64,000 nt of DNA, taken from Streptomyces sp. NBC_01669 (GTDB lineage Bacteria > Actinomycetota > Actinomycetes > Streptomycetales > Streptomycetaceae). The notes below the pieces were generated by a model. The model did no database searches. It saw only the letters and a program-made list of their open reading frames with translations, and was not told the DNA's origin. The position numbers and the translations under genes were made by a program. This document shows positions 1 to 8,709 of the stretch, piece by piece. The stretch spans positions 3,596,001-3,660,000 of the forward strand of contig NZ_JAPEQG010000001.1 of NCBI RefSeq assembly GCF_026339735.1. Direction: 5' to 3'. Position 1 is the first letter of the stretch, and each line of letters opens with the position of its first letter.

Positions 1-54
1 GGCTTCCCTTCCGTGGCCCCTGCGCTGCGAGTACCCCCGCCCCCTCGCGCCTGA

Positions 55-555
55 TCAGCGCGGCAGCACCACCCAGGACTTGGTGCCCGCGTGCGACGGC
101 ATCGCGTCGCAGACATCCCATTCCCCGCCCCAGTCATCCACCACCGCAGCCAGCAGCCACAGCGCCCGCCGGCGCCGCGCCTCGCAGAGGGTGACAGCGT
201 CCGGGTCGGAGTGGCGCGGGTGCTGGTCCCAGACGACGATGCGGAGCGCGTTGTCGCGCTGTCGAGCGGAGACGTACAGCTCCTGACCCGGGGTCATGGT
301 GGAGGTGACGCCGACCAGTTCGCTCACCACGAGCACGGCCGGCCAGATGTAGGGAGTGAGCGCGTACGCGTGCAGCGAGGCCGTGATCGCGTCGCGTCCG
401 ATCGCCGCGCTCCGCGGATCACCGGGAAGAGTGAGACTGAGCGCGAGCCCACGCTCGGAGCGGCGCCTCGGGTACGGGGTCGCATACGGGTACGGGTCGG
501 GTGCGGGCTCCTCGGTGGCTACCGGGCAGAGCGCGGCGCGCGGAGATTGCGGCAT
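55..555 (-). CDS. Degenerate RsbW-like ATP-binding regulatory protein
   Basis: A 166-residue protein resembling the small anti-sigma-type HATPase proteins that Streptomyces encodes beside XRE/DUF397 pairs. The start is the ATG at 555, because an AAGGGGAG ribosome site lies just upstream; an open frame continues further but reads as Arg/Ser-rich non-coding sequence. The central VVSELVG stretch (about residues 77-83) matches the family N-box region, but the usual Asn-Ala-x-x-His after SELV is replaced by GVTSTM. The glycine-rich ATP-lid motifs are also poor. The end (WGGEWDV then KSWVVLP) matches the family C-terminus. Family members usually bind ATP and a regulatory partner; this one may have lost ATP binding. 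It is divergent from the XRE gene at 863. I am fairly sure of the family, less of any activity. Confidence 0.75.
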   Translation of the reverse strand: MPQSPRAALCPVATEEPAPDPYPYATPYPRRRSERGLALSLTLPGDPRSAAIGRDAITASLHAYALTPYIWPAVLVVSELVGVTSTMTPGQELYVSARQRDNALRIVVWDQHPRHSDPDAVTLCEARRRRALWLLAAVVDDWGGEWDVCDAMPSHAGTKSWVVLPR

Positions 556-862
556 GACTGACTCCCCTTGTACGGGTGGCGAGTTGGCGGTCTCTCTATC
601 GCGTCGATGCGCACAGGTGGCTCGTGCGCTGCTGAATGAGCAGTGGCTTGTCTCCCTGGCGCGGGCCGCCCCTCCCAGGGCAGGAGGTTGCGGGCAGGAC
701 CGCGCGATGCACTTCTGACTCATCGCAACGTGAGCAGTGCGTTACCCAATGTAGCGTCCGGAGGGCAAAATAACCCTTCCCACATGGAAACTGGACCCTT
801 TCGTGGCCGGGTCGCACGCACAGGCGGCAGACTGCCGGTGACCGCATGCGGAAAGGAACGGC
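556..862. promoter_or_regulatory. Divergent intergenic region
   Basis: This gap of about 300 bp separates the RsbW-like gene from the XRE regulator and must hold promoters for both. Around 738-780 the base composition is less GC-rich, with a GTTACCC-AATGTAG stretch and a GGCAAAATAACCC stretch that could contain the XRE-side promoter. I cannot assign -35/-10 boxes confidently. Confidence 0.4.
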
Positions 863-1714
863 ATGGCAGCAAGGACGTCGCCTACCGAACGCCAGAAGCG
901 GCTTGGGGCCGAACTGCGGAGAATGCGCACGTCGGCCGACGTATCGGCCGAGTTCGCGGCCGGTCTGCTCGGTGTGGACCGCGGAAAGATCTCGAACATC
1001 GAGTCCGGAGCACGCCCCATCAGCCCGGACCGCCTGCGCACGTTGGCCTGCAATTGCGCCTGCACGGACGACAAGTACGTCGACGCGCTCGTCGAAATGT
1101 CTCAGCCGCGAAGCCGCGGATGGTGGGAGAGATACCGGGGGTCGCTACCTCAAGGGCTCCTTGATATCGCAGAATTGGAGGCGCACGCTCTCCGCATGCG
1201 GGCTGCGTACTCCATGCACATCCCGGGCCTGCTCCAGACCTCCGACCACGCCCTGGCCGTGTTCCGCGTGGTGATCCCCCAGTTGCCGGAACGCGAGATC
1301 GCACTGCGTCTGGCCCATCGCGTGGAGCGCCAGGAGGTCCTGGACGGCGACCCGCCACCGCCGTACACCGGCATCGTTCATGAGGCCGCGCTCCGCATGC
1401 AGTTCGGTGGCCGAGGGGTGGCCCGCGCCCAGCTCCAGCATCTGCTGAAGAAGTCCGAACAGCCGAACGTGACGCTGCTGGTCATTCCGTTCGAGGCAGG
1501 AGCGTTCCCCGGAGCGGGTCAGACGGTCCTGTACGCGGAGGGACCGGTATCCCAGCTCGACACCGTACAGATCGACAACTCGCACGGGCCCGTCTTCGTC
1601 TACTCGGAGGCGCAGTTGGCGAAGTACCGGGCCCACCTGGACTGGATGGAGGGAATCGCGCTGCCGCCGAGCGAGTCGCGGGACTTCATCCACAACATCG
1701 CACGCCAACTCTGA
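863..1714 (+). CDS. XRE-family transcriptional regulator with DUF5753-type C-terminal domain
   Basis: A 283-residue regulator. Residues 10-65 form a helix-turn-helix of the XRE type (LGAELRRMRTSADVS, then GVDRGKISNIESG). The remaining 200 residues match the DUF5753 domain common in actinobacterial regulators, with the typical motif Y..HIPGLLQT near residues 114-121 and HEAALRMQFGG near residue 172. An AAAGGA ribosome site precedes the ATG. It is followed 11 bp later by a DUF397-like gene, the usual pairing in Streptomyces, and is divergent from a HATPase-like gene. Such triads are thought to tune development or antibiotic production, but no target can be read from the sequence. Confidence 0.9.
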   Translation: MAARTSPTERQKRLGAELRRMRTSADVSAEFAAGLLGVDRGKISNIESGARPISPDRLRTLACNCACTDDKYVDALVEMSQPRSRGWWERYRGSLPQGLLDIAELEAHALRMRAAYSMHIPGLLQTSDHALAVFRVVIPQLPEREIALRLAHRVERQEVLDGDPPPPYTGIVHEAALRMQFGGRGVARAQLQHLLKKSEQPNVTLLVIPFEAGAFPGAGQTVLYAEGPVSQLDTVQIDNSHGPVFVYSEAQLAKYRAHLDWMEGIALPPSESRDFIHNIARQL

Positions 1715-1725
1715 AGGGATCACGG

Positions 1726-1917
1726 ATGCCGGACGTCAACTGGGAAGACGCGTTCTGCGGCGAGGGAAACTCCTGCTACCGGCTCGGAACCGATGAGCAA
1801 GGCAACAGCTACATCACCATCGCGGGTGCGGAGGAGCACTTCCTCACCGACAGTCGCGAAGCACTCCAGCAGATGATCCGCGACATCAAGGCCGGCGCCG
1901 CCGACCACCTGCTGTAA
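1726..1917 (+). CDS. Divergent DUF397-like small protein
   Basis: A 63-residue acidic protein directly downstream of the XRE regulator, with an AAGGGA ribosome site. It keeps the outline of DUF397 proteins: an N-terminal Trp followed by Cys-Gly-x-Gly-x-x-Cys (FCGEGNSCYRL), a central strand, a Asp-Ser pair (TDSREA), and a C-terminal helix ending IKAGAADHL. The usual VPVRDS motif is not canonical, so the assignment rests on size, layout and the XRE partner. Family members pair with the XRE/DUF5753 protein, probably as an antagonist or co-factor. Confidence 0.7.
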   Translation: MPDVNWEDAFCGEGNSCYRLGTDEQGNSYITIAGAEEHFLTDSREALQQMIRDIKAGAADHLL

Positions 1918-1979
1918 CGGCGCAGGGCCCGGTACCGCGAGGTGTTCGCGGTACCGAGCCCCGTGCGTACGCGCCTGGG

Positions 1980-2642
1980 TCAGGAAGCGCTGCCGCGCGG
2001 GAAGGACACCTCCACGCGCCGGTTCTTCTTCCGGCCCTCTTCCGTGCTGTTGTCGGCGATCGGGTACTGCTCGCCGTAACCGCGGATCTCGAAGGTGATC
2101 GTCGATCCGAGCGACTCGACCAGCACGCCGTGCACCGCATCGGCCCGCTGCTTGGACAGCACGTCGCCGTGTGCGGAGGACCCGAGATTGTCGGTGAAGC
2201 CGAAGACGCGCACCTTGGTGGCGTTCTGCTTCTTGATCTCGGCTGCGACGGCTGCGATACGGGACTTGGCCGCCGCGCTCAGCTTCGCGCTGTCCTTACC
2301 GAAGAGAACCTCGGCCTGGAGCGCGAACTTGATGCTGGCGTTGCTGTCCTCGCGGCGCTCCTCGCCGCCCTGGTCCTCGACGACCTGGATGATGTCGAGG
2401 ACCTTGGCCGGGGCGAGTGTGGCCCCCTCGGCCATCTTGAGGTCGGGGTCGTTGCCGTCCACCTTGACGGGTGGCACCGACGACGCCTCGGTGCCGGGCG
2501 GCACGCTGGGACCGTCGTCGGCAACCGCCTGCGCGGTCCCCAGGACGGTGACACTGGCCATCAGCAGGGTGGCCGCGATGACGTGTCCCGCGAGACGCGG
2601 TGGCCTGCGGCGCATACGGGTGTGGGTCATGTCGGCCATCAC
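1980..2642 (-). CDS. Secreted OmpA-domain protein at the end of the tad locus
   Basis: Up to 220 residues. A basic N-terminus (RMRRRPPRL) and a hydrophobic stretch near residues 18-40 ending AQAVADD form a signal peptide. The C-terminal half (about residues 110-215) is an OmpA-type peptidoglycan-binding domain, with FGKDSAKLSAAAKSRI, VFGFTDNLGSSAHGDVLSKQRADAV and RGYGEQYPIADNSTEEGRKKNRRVEV matching the usual beta-alpha pattern and the Asp/Arg pair that contacts diaminopimelate. The start is ambiguous: GTG at 2642 or ATG at 2639, both overlapping the stop of the upstream lipoprotein gene, which implies translational coupling. A role anchoring the pilus machine in peptidoglycan is inferred from its position only. 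Confidence 0.85.
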   Translation of the reverse strand: MMADMTHTRMRRRPPRLAGHVIAATLLMASVTVLGTAQAVADDGPSVPPGTEASSVPPVKVDGNDPDLKMAEGATLAPAKVLDIIQVVEDQGGEERREDSNASIKFALQAEVLFGKDSAKLSAAAKSRIAAVAAEIKKQNATKVRVFGFTDNLGSSAHGDVLSKQRADAVHGVLVESLGSTITFEIRGYGEQYPIADNSTEEGRKKNRRVEVSFPRGSAS

Positions 2643-3256
2643 CCGGAGATCTTCAGCGAGGTGGTGGCGAAGGTCGGGAGCATGAAGTCAACTTCGGTCG
2701 TACTGGTGGGGGGAGACGGGAACTGCATGAAGACAGCAGTCGACTTGCCGGGCTGAAGCGGCAGGATTCCCGTGGTGCACAGGCAGCGGCTCTCGGTGTC
2801 CCGCAGGATGTAGTAGCGCTTCTTACCGACCTTGTCGATCAGCGCAGCACCGGCGACGGAGTTGGGGTTCTGCCTCACAACGGCTTCTTCGGAGCCGGCC
2901 CAGCCCGCAGTGGGCTGCGCCGTATCGCTCCCGTTCTTGATCTCACCCTGCACGGTGACGAAGCCACCAGAGTCACGCTTCACCTGATTGATGACGAGCG
3001 TGAGTCCGCCCTGCCCCCTGGCCTCGGCGAGCTTCACATTCGGGTCCACGTTGTCTCCCGCGGCGGTGTCCTCCCGCTTCGCCCCCTTGTCTCCGTCGGA
3101 GGACTTGGAGGGCGCGGAGGACGACTCAGAACCCGTGTCCTTCGTCTTTCCGCCGCCGTCGTCAGCACCGCACCCGGTGACGGCCAGGGCCAATGCCGCT
3201 GTCAGCGAGACAGCTGCCACAACCCTTCGGGACTTGGTGGTGCGCCGAATGCTCAT
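2639..3256 (-). CDS. Secreted lipoprotein of the tad locus
   Basis: A 205-residue protein with a lipoprotein signal: basic MSIRRTTKSRR, hydrophobic core, then the lipobox LAVTGC with the lipidated Cys at about residue 29. A 35-residue Ser/Lys/Asp-rich linker follows. The folded part (about 75-205) looks all-beta and contains a Cys-Leu-Cys-Thr-Thr motif (SRCLCTTGILPLQPG), suggesting metal binding or a disulfide. I do not recognise a named family. The gene sits between the TadG-like gene (31 bp gap) and the OmpA-like gene (overlap), so it belongs to the pilus transcription unit and may help attach or traffic the pilus at the membrane face. Confidence 0.8.
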   Translation of the reverse strand: MSIRRTTKSRRVVAAVSLTAALALAVTGCGADDGGGKTKDTGSESSSAPSKSSDGDKGAKREDTAAGDNVDPNVKLAEARGQGGLTLVINQVKRDSGGFVTVQGEIKNGSDTAQPTAGWAGSEEAVVRQNPNSVAGAALIDKVGKKRYYILRDTESRCLCTTGILPLQPGKSTAVFMQFPSPPTSTTEVDFMLPTFATTSLKISG

Positions 3257-3287
3257 GGGTTCTGATTCCTTTAGTCGTCGTTCGCTG

Positions 3288-3893
3288 TCAGTCGTCGATC
3301 AGGTGCACGTCGAAGAGAATCTTGCTCACCTGGGACCAGGGCGGTGGGCTGCCAGGCGCGATTTCGACGACCCCGCCGCCGTCGCACTTGAAGATGTACA
3401 AGTCCTGGACTCCGTCATCATTGAAGTCCAATGCCTTCCAAGTGCAGCGGAACTCGATCTCGGCAGTCGCCTCGGCCGTCGCGACCTTCTTGTTCGAGCC
3501 GGGAAGCACAGGCGAGTCCACCGCCTTGAGTCCCTGGACCTCGACCTTGATCCGGTCTCGGTAGCCACCAGGAATCGGCCAGCAGCCCTTGAGATCAGCC
3601 TCGTTGGCTGCGGCATATCCCTGAGCGGCAGTGCACCCGCCAACGGGGTGCGCGCGGAGGTACAGGTCCAGCGTGTTCCCGGGAAGCGACGCGAGGAACG
3701 GCGCCTCGAACTCGTCACGAGCCTGCTGAGCAGCGGCGAGTGCGGCGGCGTCCGCCGCACCCTGGGCCCCATTGCGCAAGGCTGCAGCCTTACCGACAGC
3801 GAAGAACGCCAACGCGAGAAAGAGCAGGCCCGCCACCATCACTACATAAATGGGGAAGGCCTGCCCTGAATCGCGGCGTTGACGACCAATCAT
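3288..3893 (-). CDS. TadG-like pilus assembly protein
   Basis: A 201-residue protein. The start is the ATG at 3893, which overlaps the Flp pilin stop (TGATG) and fits translational coupling. The N-terminus RRDSGQAFPIYVVMVAGLLF is a Tad/TadG-type membrane anchor, followed by the helical segment GAQGAADAAALAAAQQARDE typical of Tad-domain proteins. The C-terminal half has four Cys and a calcium-binding-like loop, DFNDDGVQDLYIF. It is probably a minor pseudopilin or an anchoring subunit. It lies between the Flp pilin and the lipoprotein. Confidence 0.85.
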   Translation of the reverse strand: MIGRQRRDSGQAFPIYVVMVAGLLFLALAFFAVGKAAALRNGAQGAADAAALAAAQQARDEFEAPFLASLPGNTLDLYLRAHPVGGCTAAQGYAAANEADLKGCWPIPGGYRDRIKVEVQGLKAVDSPVLPGSNKKVATAEATAEIEFRCTWKALDFNDDGVQDLYIFKCDGGGVVEIAPGSPPPWSQVSKILFDVHLIDD

Positions 3894-4123
3894 CAGCCCG
3901 CGGTGATGGAGCTCACCAGGCCGGAGATCCGACCCGAGATCGCGCTGCCGATACCCGTAGCCACGATCGCACCGATGATCGCCACGACCACGAGGATGAT
4001 GCCCAGGTACTCGAAGGCCGTCTGGCCGCGGTCCTTGGCCTCGTAACGCTTCTGGATCTTGCTGACGGCGGTGTTGGCCCAGCCGTTGACGCGGACGGCG
4101 GTCTTCAGGGTGATGTTCGACAT
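3893..4123 (-). CDS. Flp/Fap-type major pilin
   Basis: A 76-residue Flp-type prepilin. The ATG at 4123 follows a GGAGGGG ribosome site. Residues 32-40 give the prepilin peptidase site, RGQTAFEYLG, with cleavage expected after the Gly and the conserved Glu at mature position 5 followed by Tyr. A hydrophobic helix (IILVVVAIIGAIVATGIG) and a short C-terminus follow, as expected for Flp. The strong ribosome site and its own 220-bp upstream gap suggest separate, high expression compared with the assembly genes. Confidence 0.92.
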   Translation of the reverse strand: MSNITLKTAVRVNGWANTAVSKIQKRYEAKDRGQTAFEYLGIILVVVAIIGAIVATGIGSAISGRISGLVSSITAG

Positions 4124-4344
4124 GGTGTTCCCCTCCGGGTTCGGCCGACCGGTAGCCGGCCGACTCGCACGTTTCTCTGGTGTCACCCGCGGTACCGGCT
4201 TCCTCCTGGCCGGTCCCGCTGGCGACATGAGAAACATACGGCGGCACACCCTGCCCACCAGAGGGTCCCAGGGCCCATTCCCGGGCCCAAAAGGGGAGTT
4301 GGATCCCGAGGCTCGCCCTGCTGTCCGGTGTCCGGACCCTCACT

Positions 4345-5439
4345 TCAGCCACGGCCACCAGTCCCCCGCGCGCCGGGCCCACCCGTCGGGGCCGTGCCGA
4401 GCCAGCGGGCGATCGCCTCGCTGCGGCTGCCGCTGTGGAGCTTGGTGAAGATGCGGTTGATGTGGTTCTTGACCGTCTTCTCGCTGATGAAGCAGGTGGC
4501 GGCGATCTGCTGGTTGCTCATGCCGGACGCGATCAGCTCCATGACCTCCACCTCCCTCGAACTCAGCCCGTACTGCTGCCTATTGGGTGCCGTTCCCGGC
4601 GTCCCGGTCAGTGAAGACTGTGCCACAACCGGTTGCAGATGCGAAAGACCCTGAGCGTTTCGGACCGGTTGCGGCGCAGGTGGAACCATTTCGGGACCGG
4701 AGCCGTGTGCATGCGCACCGTCCTGCTGCGCCACGCCCGCCGGGGGTCCGTCGTATCCAGGCCTCGGGTAGGGGACGCCCGTGGTCAGCGCCGTCCCCAG
4801 CCCCTCCGGAAGGGGTTGCCCCTGTGGTGCCGTTCCCTGCCGCATATGGGCCAGGAGCGCGTTCGCCGCGGTCGCGGTGAAGTGGGCGCGGCCGCTCTTG
4901 GTGTCACGTACCGCCTGCACCAGTTGGTCCGCCGTGAACTCGCCGTGCACCAGATAGCCACCGGCGCCCAGCCGCAGCGCCTCGTGGACGATCTCGCTCT
5001 CGCGGCTGTAGGTCAGCATCATGACGGGGGCGACCCGCACGAGGTGCGGCAGCGCGGAGATGCCGTCGACGCCCGGCATGCGGACGTCGAGCAGGACGAC
5101 GTCCGGGCGGTGCTGCACGGCCATGTCGTAGGCCTGGCGGCCGTCCACGGCCTCCGCCACGACTTCGATGTCCTCACGGCCGGAGAGCAGCACGCCCAGG
5201 CCGGCCCGGACCACGGGGTTGTCGTCGGCGACGACGACCCGCAGGGGGCTGGGGAGAGCCAGGGGCGGTGCCGCGGGGAAGGGAGGTGTGACCTCGGATG
5301 CCGCTGGCTGCTGGGGGATGGGGAACCCGGAGGAGCTGAGCTCCGAGGTGAGCGGGGTGATGTGCGAGGACGTGTGCTGGGAGGTGTGGTTCTGTGCCGC
5401 CCAGTTCTGGCCCGACGCGCGGGAGACATCGTCCGGCAT
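4345..5439 (-). CDS. LuxR/NarL-family response regulator of the tad locus
   Basis: A 364-residue response regulator. After about 70 Ser/Pro-rich residues comes a receiver domain (VVVADDNPVVRAGLGVLL, then phosphoacceptor Asp in VVLLDVRMPGVDG). A Pro/Gln-rich linker follows, and the C-terminal LuxR helix-turn-helix has the signature LSSREVEVMELIASGMSNQQ and EKTVKNHINRIFTKL. It lies 51 bp downstream of the histidine kinase gene, so the two form a cognate pair. Its location inside the pilus cluster suggests it controls tad/flp expression. The long N-terminal extension is unusual for NarL-type regulators; the start could lie further inside, though no better ribosome site was seen. Confidence 0.9.
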   Translation of the reverse strand: MPDDVSRASGQNWAAQNHTSQHTSSHITPLTSELSSSGFPIPQQPAASEVTPPFPAAPPLALPSPLRVVVADDNPVVRAGLGVLLSGREDIEVVAEAVDGRQAYDMAVQHRPDVVLLDVRMPGVDGISALPHLVRVAPVMMLTYSRESEIVHEALRLGAGGYLVHGEFTADQLVQAVRDTKSGRAHFTATAANALLAHMRQGTAPQGQPLPEGLGTALTTGVPYPRPGYDGPPAGVAQQDGAHAHGSGPEMVPPAPQPVRNAQGLSHLQPVVAQSSLTGTPGTAPNRQQYGLSSREVEVMELIASGMSNQQIAATCFISEKTVKNHINRIFTKLHSGSRSEAIARWLGTAPTGGPGARGTGGRG

Positions 5440-5490
5440 TCTGCGACCTCCTCTCAGGATCTATGGGGGGTGAGGGTGGGGTGGAGCGGG

Positions 5491-6807
5491 TCAGTTCAGT
5501 TGCTGTGTTTCCGGACCGGCGACGAGAGCGGCCACCGGGAGTTCCAGGCGCACTTCGGTGCCCTTGGCGGCCTTGCCCTTGCCGATGCGGATGCGGGCGC
5601 CGATGGACGCGGCGCGTTCGACCATGCCGACGAGACCGAAGTGACCGGCGCGCCTGAGGTCGTCGAGCGTCGTGCCCGGGGGGAGGCCGCGCCCGTCGTC
5701 GTACACGCTGACGCGCAGGACATCGCCCTTCACGCCTGCGAGCACGACGAGATAGGTGGGGTGGGCATGGCGATGGGCGTTCTCCATCGCTTCGGAGGCG
5801 ACCGTGAGCAGCTGGCGGGCGACCACGTGCGGTACGGACGGGACCGGGGCCTCGTTGAGCATCCGGAAGGTGGCCGTGAGTCCGTGGCGGCGGGTGAAGT
5901 CGTCCGCGCGGGCGCGGAGCTCGCTGACCACGTCCACTCCCCCGTCGAGTCCGGACTCGCGGCGCAGGTCGGAGAGGAGCTCCCGCGATTCCGCCGCCGC
6001 CCGGCGGGCGGAGCGCGCGACCAGTTCGGCCTGGTGCTTGACGGTGAGCGGATCCATCCGGTCTGAGGAGCCGGCCAGACCGTCGGCGGCCAGCGCCAGA
6101 CCGTGCAGGGTCTTGGCCACCGAGTCGTGCATCTCCCGGGCGAGCCGGGTGCGCTCGCCCTCCACCGCCTCGTTCACCGCGAGCCGTGCCCTGGTCTCGG
6201 TGAGCGCCTGGCTGGCCGTGCCGAAGCGGAGGAGGAGATTGCGCAGGGTCACGCCGACGGCGCCCGCGATGATGCAGAAGCCGGGCAGGAGGAGTGCCGT
6301 CGCGTCGGCGGAATCCAGCTTCGGGTCGGTGGCGTACACGCCGAAGACGATCACCGTCTGGAGCGCCGCGAAAACCGCCGCGCCCCGCCAGCCGTAGACG
6401 AGTCCGGCCAGCAGCGGGGTGCAAACGGTCACGTACGCGAGGGTGGACTCGGGTGTGGCGGTGACCAGCAGCAGGGCACCGAACAGTGCGTCTATGCCGA
6501 GCAGCCAGGGGTGGCGGAGCAGAACGGGGCCGAAGCGCTCCCAGTCCCGGAACAGGACGTACGAGCCCATGAAGGTGACGAGGATCGCCGAGCCGATCAG
6601 CCAGGTGGCCGGTCCCGGCTCCGTGTGCGCGATCGCGAACGGCGTGGCCATGCCGATCATGGCGAGCCGGAACCCGAAGACCTGCCGGCACATCGCCTGG
6701 AGCGCGTTGAGCTGGATGGCGAACGCCGGGCGCGGCCCGGGGTCGGTAATCGCCTGGCGTACGTCCGACGTCAGTCCCGTCTGCGCGCTGCCGAGTGGGA
6801 ACGACAT
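5491..6807 (-). CDS. NarL-type sensor histidine kinase of the tad locus
   Basis: A 438-residue kinase. The ATG at 6807 is chosen because a strong GGAGGAGGTGA ribosome site sits 7 bases upstream. The N-terminal 160 residues hold about five hydrophobic segments. A HisKA_3 dimerisation domain follows, with the phosphoacceptor His in RTRLAREMHDSVAKTLHGLA. The HATPase domain has the N-box ASEAMENAHRHAHP, a G1 box VYDDGRGLPPG and a G2 region HFGLVGMVERA. It lies just after tadC and before the LuxR-type regulator, so the pair is co-transcribed with the pilus motor genes. The signal sensed by its membrane part is unknown. Confidence 0.92.
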   Translation of the reverse strand: MSFPLGSAQTGLTSDVRQAITDPGPRPAFAIQLNALQAMCRQVFGFRLAMIGMATPFAIAHTEPGPATWLIGSAILVTFMGSYVLFRDWERFGPVLLRHPWLLGIDALFGALLLVTATPESTLAYVTVCTPLLAGLVYGWRGAAVFAALQTVIVFGVYATDPKLDSADATALLLPGFCIIAGAVGVTLRNLLLRFGTASQALTETRARLAVNEAVEGERTRLAREMHDSVAKTLHGLALAADGLAGSSDRMDPLTVKHQAELVARSARRAAAESRELLSDLRRESGLDGGVDVVSELRARADDFTRRHGLTATFRMLNEAPVPSVPHVVARQLLTVASEAMENAHRHAHPTYLVVLAGVKGDVLRVSVYDDGRGLPPGTTLDDLRRAGHFGLVGMVERAASIGARIRIGKGKAAKGTEVRLELPVAALVAGPETQQLN

Positions 6808-6857
6808 GTGCCTGTCACCTCCTCCGTGGGTCGTGGTCATCGGCTCCGCCGTCCATG

Positions 6858-7760
6858 TCATCCGCCCGAGAGGAAGCTGAAGTCGACGTTGGCTCCGTAG
6901 ACAAAGCCGACCGTCAGCAGCACCAGGGTTCCCGGCAGCAGGAAGGAGGTGACCGCGAAGGTCGCCTTGGGGACGGCCCTGGCCGCCTTCCTGCGGGCGT
7001 TCTGGGCGTCCGTACGCCGCATGTCGTTGGCGATCTGGATCAGCGTCTCGACGATCGGCGCACCGAGCTCCTCGCCCTGCTGGAGCGTCGTCACGAACAT
7101 CGCGACCTGTTCCGAGTCGTTGCGCTTGCGCAGCTGCTCGAACGCCTCGCGGCGGCTGACACCCATGTCCATCTGGCGCAGGGTGATGCGGAGCTCGTCG
7201 GCCCACGGGCCCTCGTACTTCTCCGCGACACGACCGAGCGCCTGGCGGAAGCCGAGGCCCGCGGAGACGACGACGGCGAGGACGTCGAGAAAGTCGGGGA
7301 GCGTCCGGTCGATGTGATCCCTGCGGACACGGACCGCCGCCCAGATGCCGACCTCGACCCAGAACAGACCGAAGGCGATCAGCAGAATGGCGAGGAAGAG
7401 CTGGCCGCGCATCAGCATCGTCAGGGCGCCGAACGCGCCGAGGGCGCCGTAGACGAAGCGGCGGGCGGCGTAGCGGTCGATGGTCAGACCGCCCGGGTTG
7501 CCCGCCATGTCGATCTGGCGGCGCTTCTTGTTGACCGCCTTGGGGCCCATCATCCGTAGCACCATGGGGGCCCAGCGCATGCCCATCCGGTCGATGCCGG
7601 AACCGACCGCGGTGGTGCGGGTGGCGCCGACCTCCAGGGCGATGGCGAGGTCACTGGGCAGTTTGGCGTCGGCCCGGTACATGCGGATACCGGCGATGGC
7701 TCCGAACACCGCGAGTCCTACGACGCCTGCGAGCAGCAGGTCCATATTCGCGCCGCCCAT
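6858..7760 (-). CDS. tadC: TadC-type inner-membrane platform protein
   Basis: A 300-residue type II secretion F-domain protein. Hydrophobic segments lie near the N-terminus, at about residues 105-140 and at the C-terminus. The cytoplasmic T2SSF domain contains LPDFLDVLAVVVSAGLGFRQAL and LQQGEELGAPIVETLIQIAND, hallmarks of TadB/TadC. Its start overlaps the tadB stop (TGATG), which indicates coupling. With TadB it would form the platform on which the TadA ATPase acts. An alternative start at Met6 is possible. Confidence 0.9.
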   Translation of the reverse strand: MGGANMDLLLAGVVGLAVFGAIAGIRMYRADAKLPSDLAIALEVGATRTTAVGSGIDRMGMRWAPMVLRMMGPKAVNKKRRQIDMAGNPGGLTIDRYAARRFVYGALGAFGALTMLMRGQLFLAILLIAFGLFWVEVGIWAAVRVRRDHIDRTLPDFLDVLAVVVSAGLGFRQALGRVAEKYEGPWADELRITLRQMDMGVSRREAFEQLRKRNDSEQVAMFVTTLQQGEELGAPIVETLIQIANDMRRTDAQNARRKAARAVPKATFAVTSFLLPGTLVLLTVGFVYGANVDFSFLSGG

Positions 7761-8698
7761 CAGACGTCGATCCGGGACAGGCGACGGATCACGATGAATC
7801 CGATCGCGTACAGGACGATGGCGACGATCACCGCTACCTGGCCGATGAGGGCGCCGGTCATACGGTCGAGTGCGCCGGGCATCACCGCATTCATCAGGAG
7901 CATGGCGCCCAGGCCGAAGGCGGGGACCGCGTAGGCGGTGACCGTCACCTGGGACAGCTGGGTCTTGACCTCGCGCCGGGTCTCCTTGCGTTCCTCCAGC
8001 GTCTCGGTGAGGTTGCGCAGGGAGCTGACGACCGTACCGCCGGCCCGGTTGGACAGGACGAGCGTCGTGACGAGGACGACGAGTTCGCGCGACGGCAGCC
8101 GGTCGGTCAGTTCGCTCAGCGCGTCGTCGAGGGATTCACCGACGGCGAGGCGACGGGCGACCCGGGCCAGTTCCTCGCCCGCCGGGTCCTCCATCTCGTC
8201 CGCCGCCATGCTGATGGACGTACGGAGCGCGAGCCCGGCCTGGGTGGCGTTGGCCAGGATGCGGGCGAGTTCGGGGAGCTGGTTGATGAAGCGTTCGGTG
8301 CGCTTGGTCCGCTGCCAGTTCAGGAAGGCATTGGTGCCCCAGAGCCCGATGAGTGCCGCGACCGGACCGAAGAAGCTGGCGAGGATCGACGAGGCGATCA
8401 TCCACAGTGCGGCCATCGCGGCGAGCGCGTAGACGAAGAATTCGCCCGGCGTGATCTCGAGTCCGGTGGCCGCCAGTTTCAGTTCGAGCTTGCGGCCCAG
8501 CCCGGTCTTGCGCAGCCTGCGGTCGACACCCCGGAAGCGGCGGTGGCGCCCTGCCTCGGGGATCTGGCCGGTGTGCGACAGCCGGTCGACCAGCGCTTCC
8601 TGGTCGGCCTTCCCGCCGGAGTAGGCGTGCAGGCCCATGACGCCCGTCACGCCGCAGAGCAGCGTGACGCCGATCGTGAGAAGAGGAAGATTTGTCAT
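7760..8698 (-). CDS. tadB: TadB-type inner-membrane platform protein
   Basis: A 312-residue T2SSF-domain protein. It has an N-terminal membrane segment, a pair near residues 95-130, and two at the C-terminus (VPAFGLGAMLLMNAV and VAVIVAIVLYAIGFIVI). The F domain is marked by INQLPELARILANATQAGLA and ELVVLVTTLVLSNRAGGTV. It lies 11 bp after tadA and overlaps tadC, the standard tadA-tadB-tadC order. Confidence 0.9.
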   Translation of the reverse strand: MTNLPLLTIGVTLLCGVTGVMGLHAYSGGKADQEALVDRLSHTGQIPEAGRHRRFRGVDRRLRKTGLGRKLELKLAATGLEITPGEFFVYALAAMAALWMIASSILASFFGPVAALIGLWGTNAFLNWQRTKRTERFINQLPELARILANATQAGLALRTSISMAADEMEDPAGEELARVARRLAVGESLDDALSELTDRLPSRELVVLVTTLVLSNRAGGTVVSSLRNLTETLEERKETRREVKTQLSQVTVTAYAVPAFGLGAMLLMNAVMPGALDRMTGALIGQVAVIVAIVLYAIGFIVIRRLSRIDV

Positions 8699-8709
8699 GG
8701 CACAGGTAC

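Noticed and set aside
3288..4382. Long N-terminal extension of the TadG-like protein across the flp gene
   Set aside because: The extension is the flp gene read out of frame; the ATG at 3893 overlaps the flp stop and gives the expected TadG-like N-terminus.
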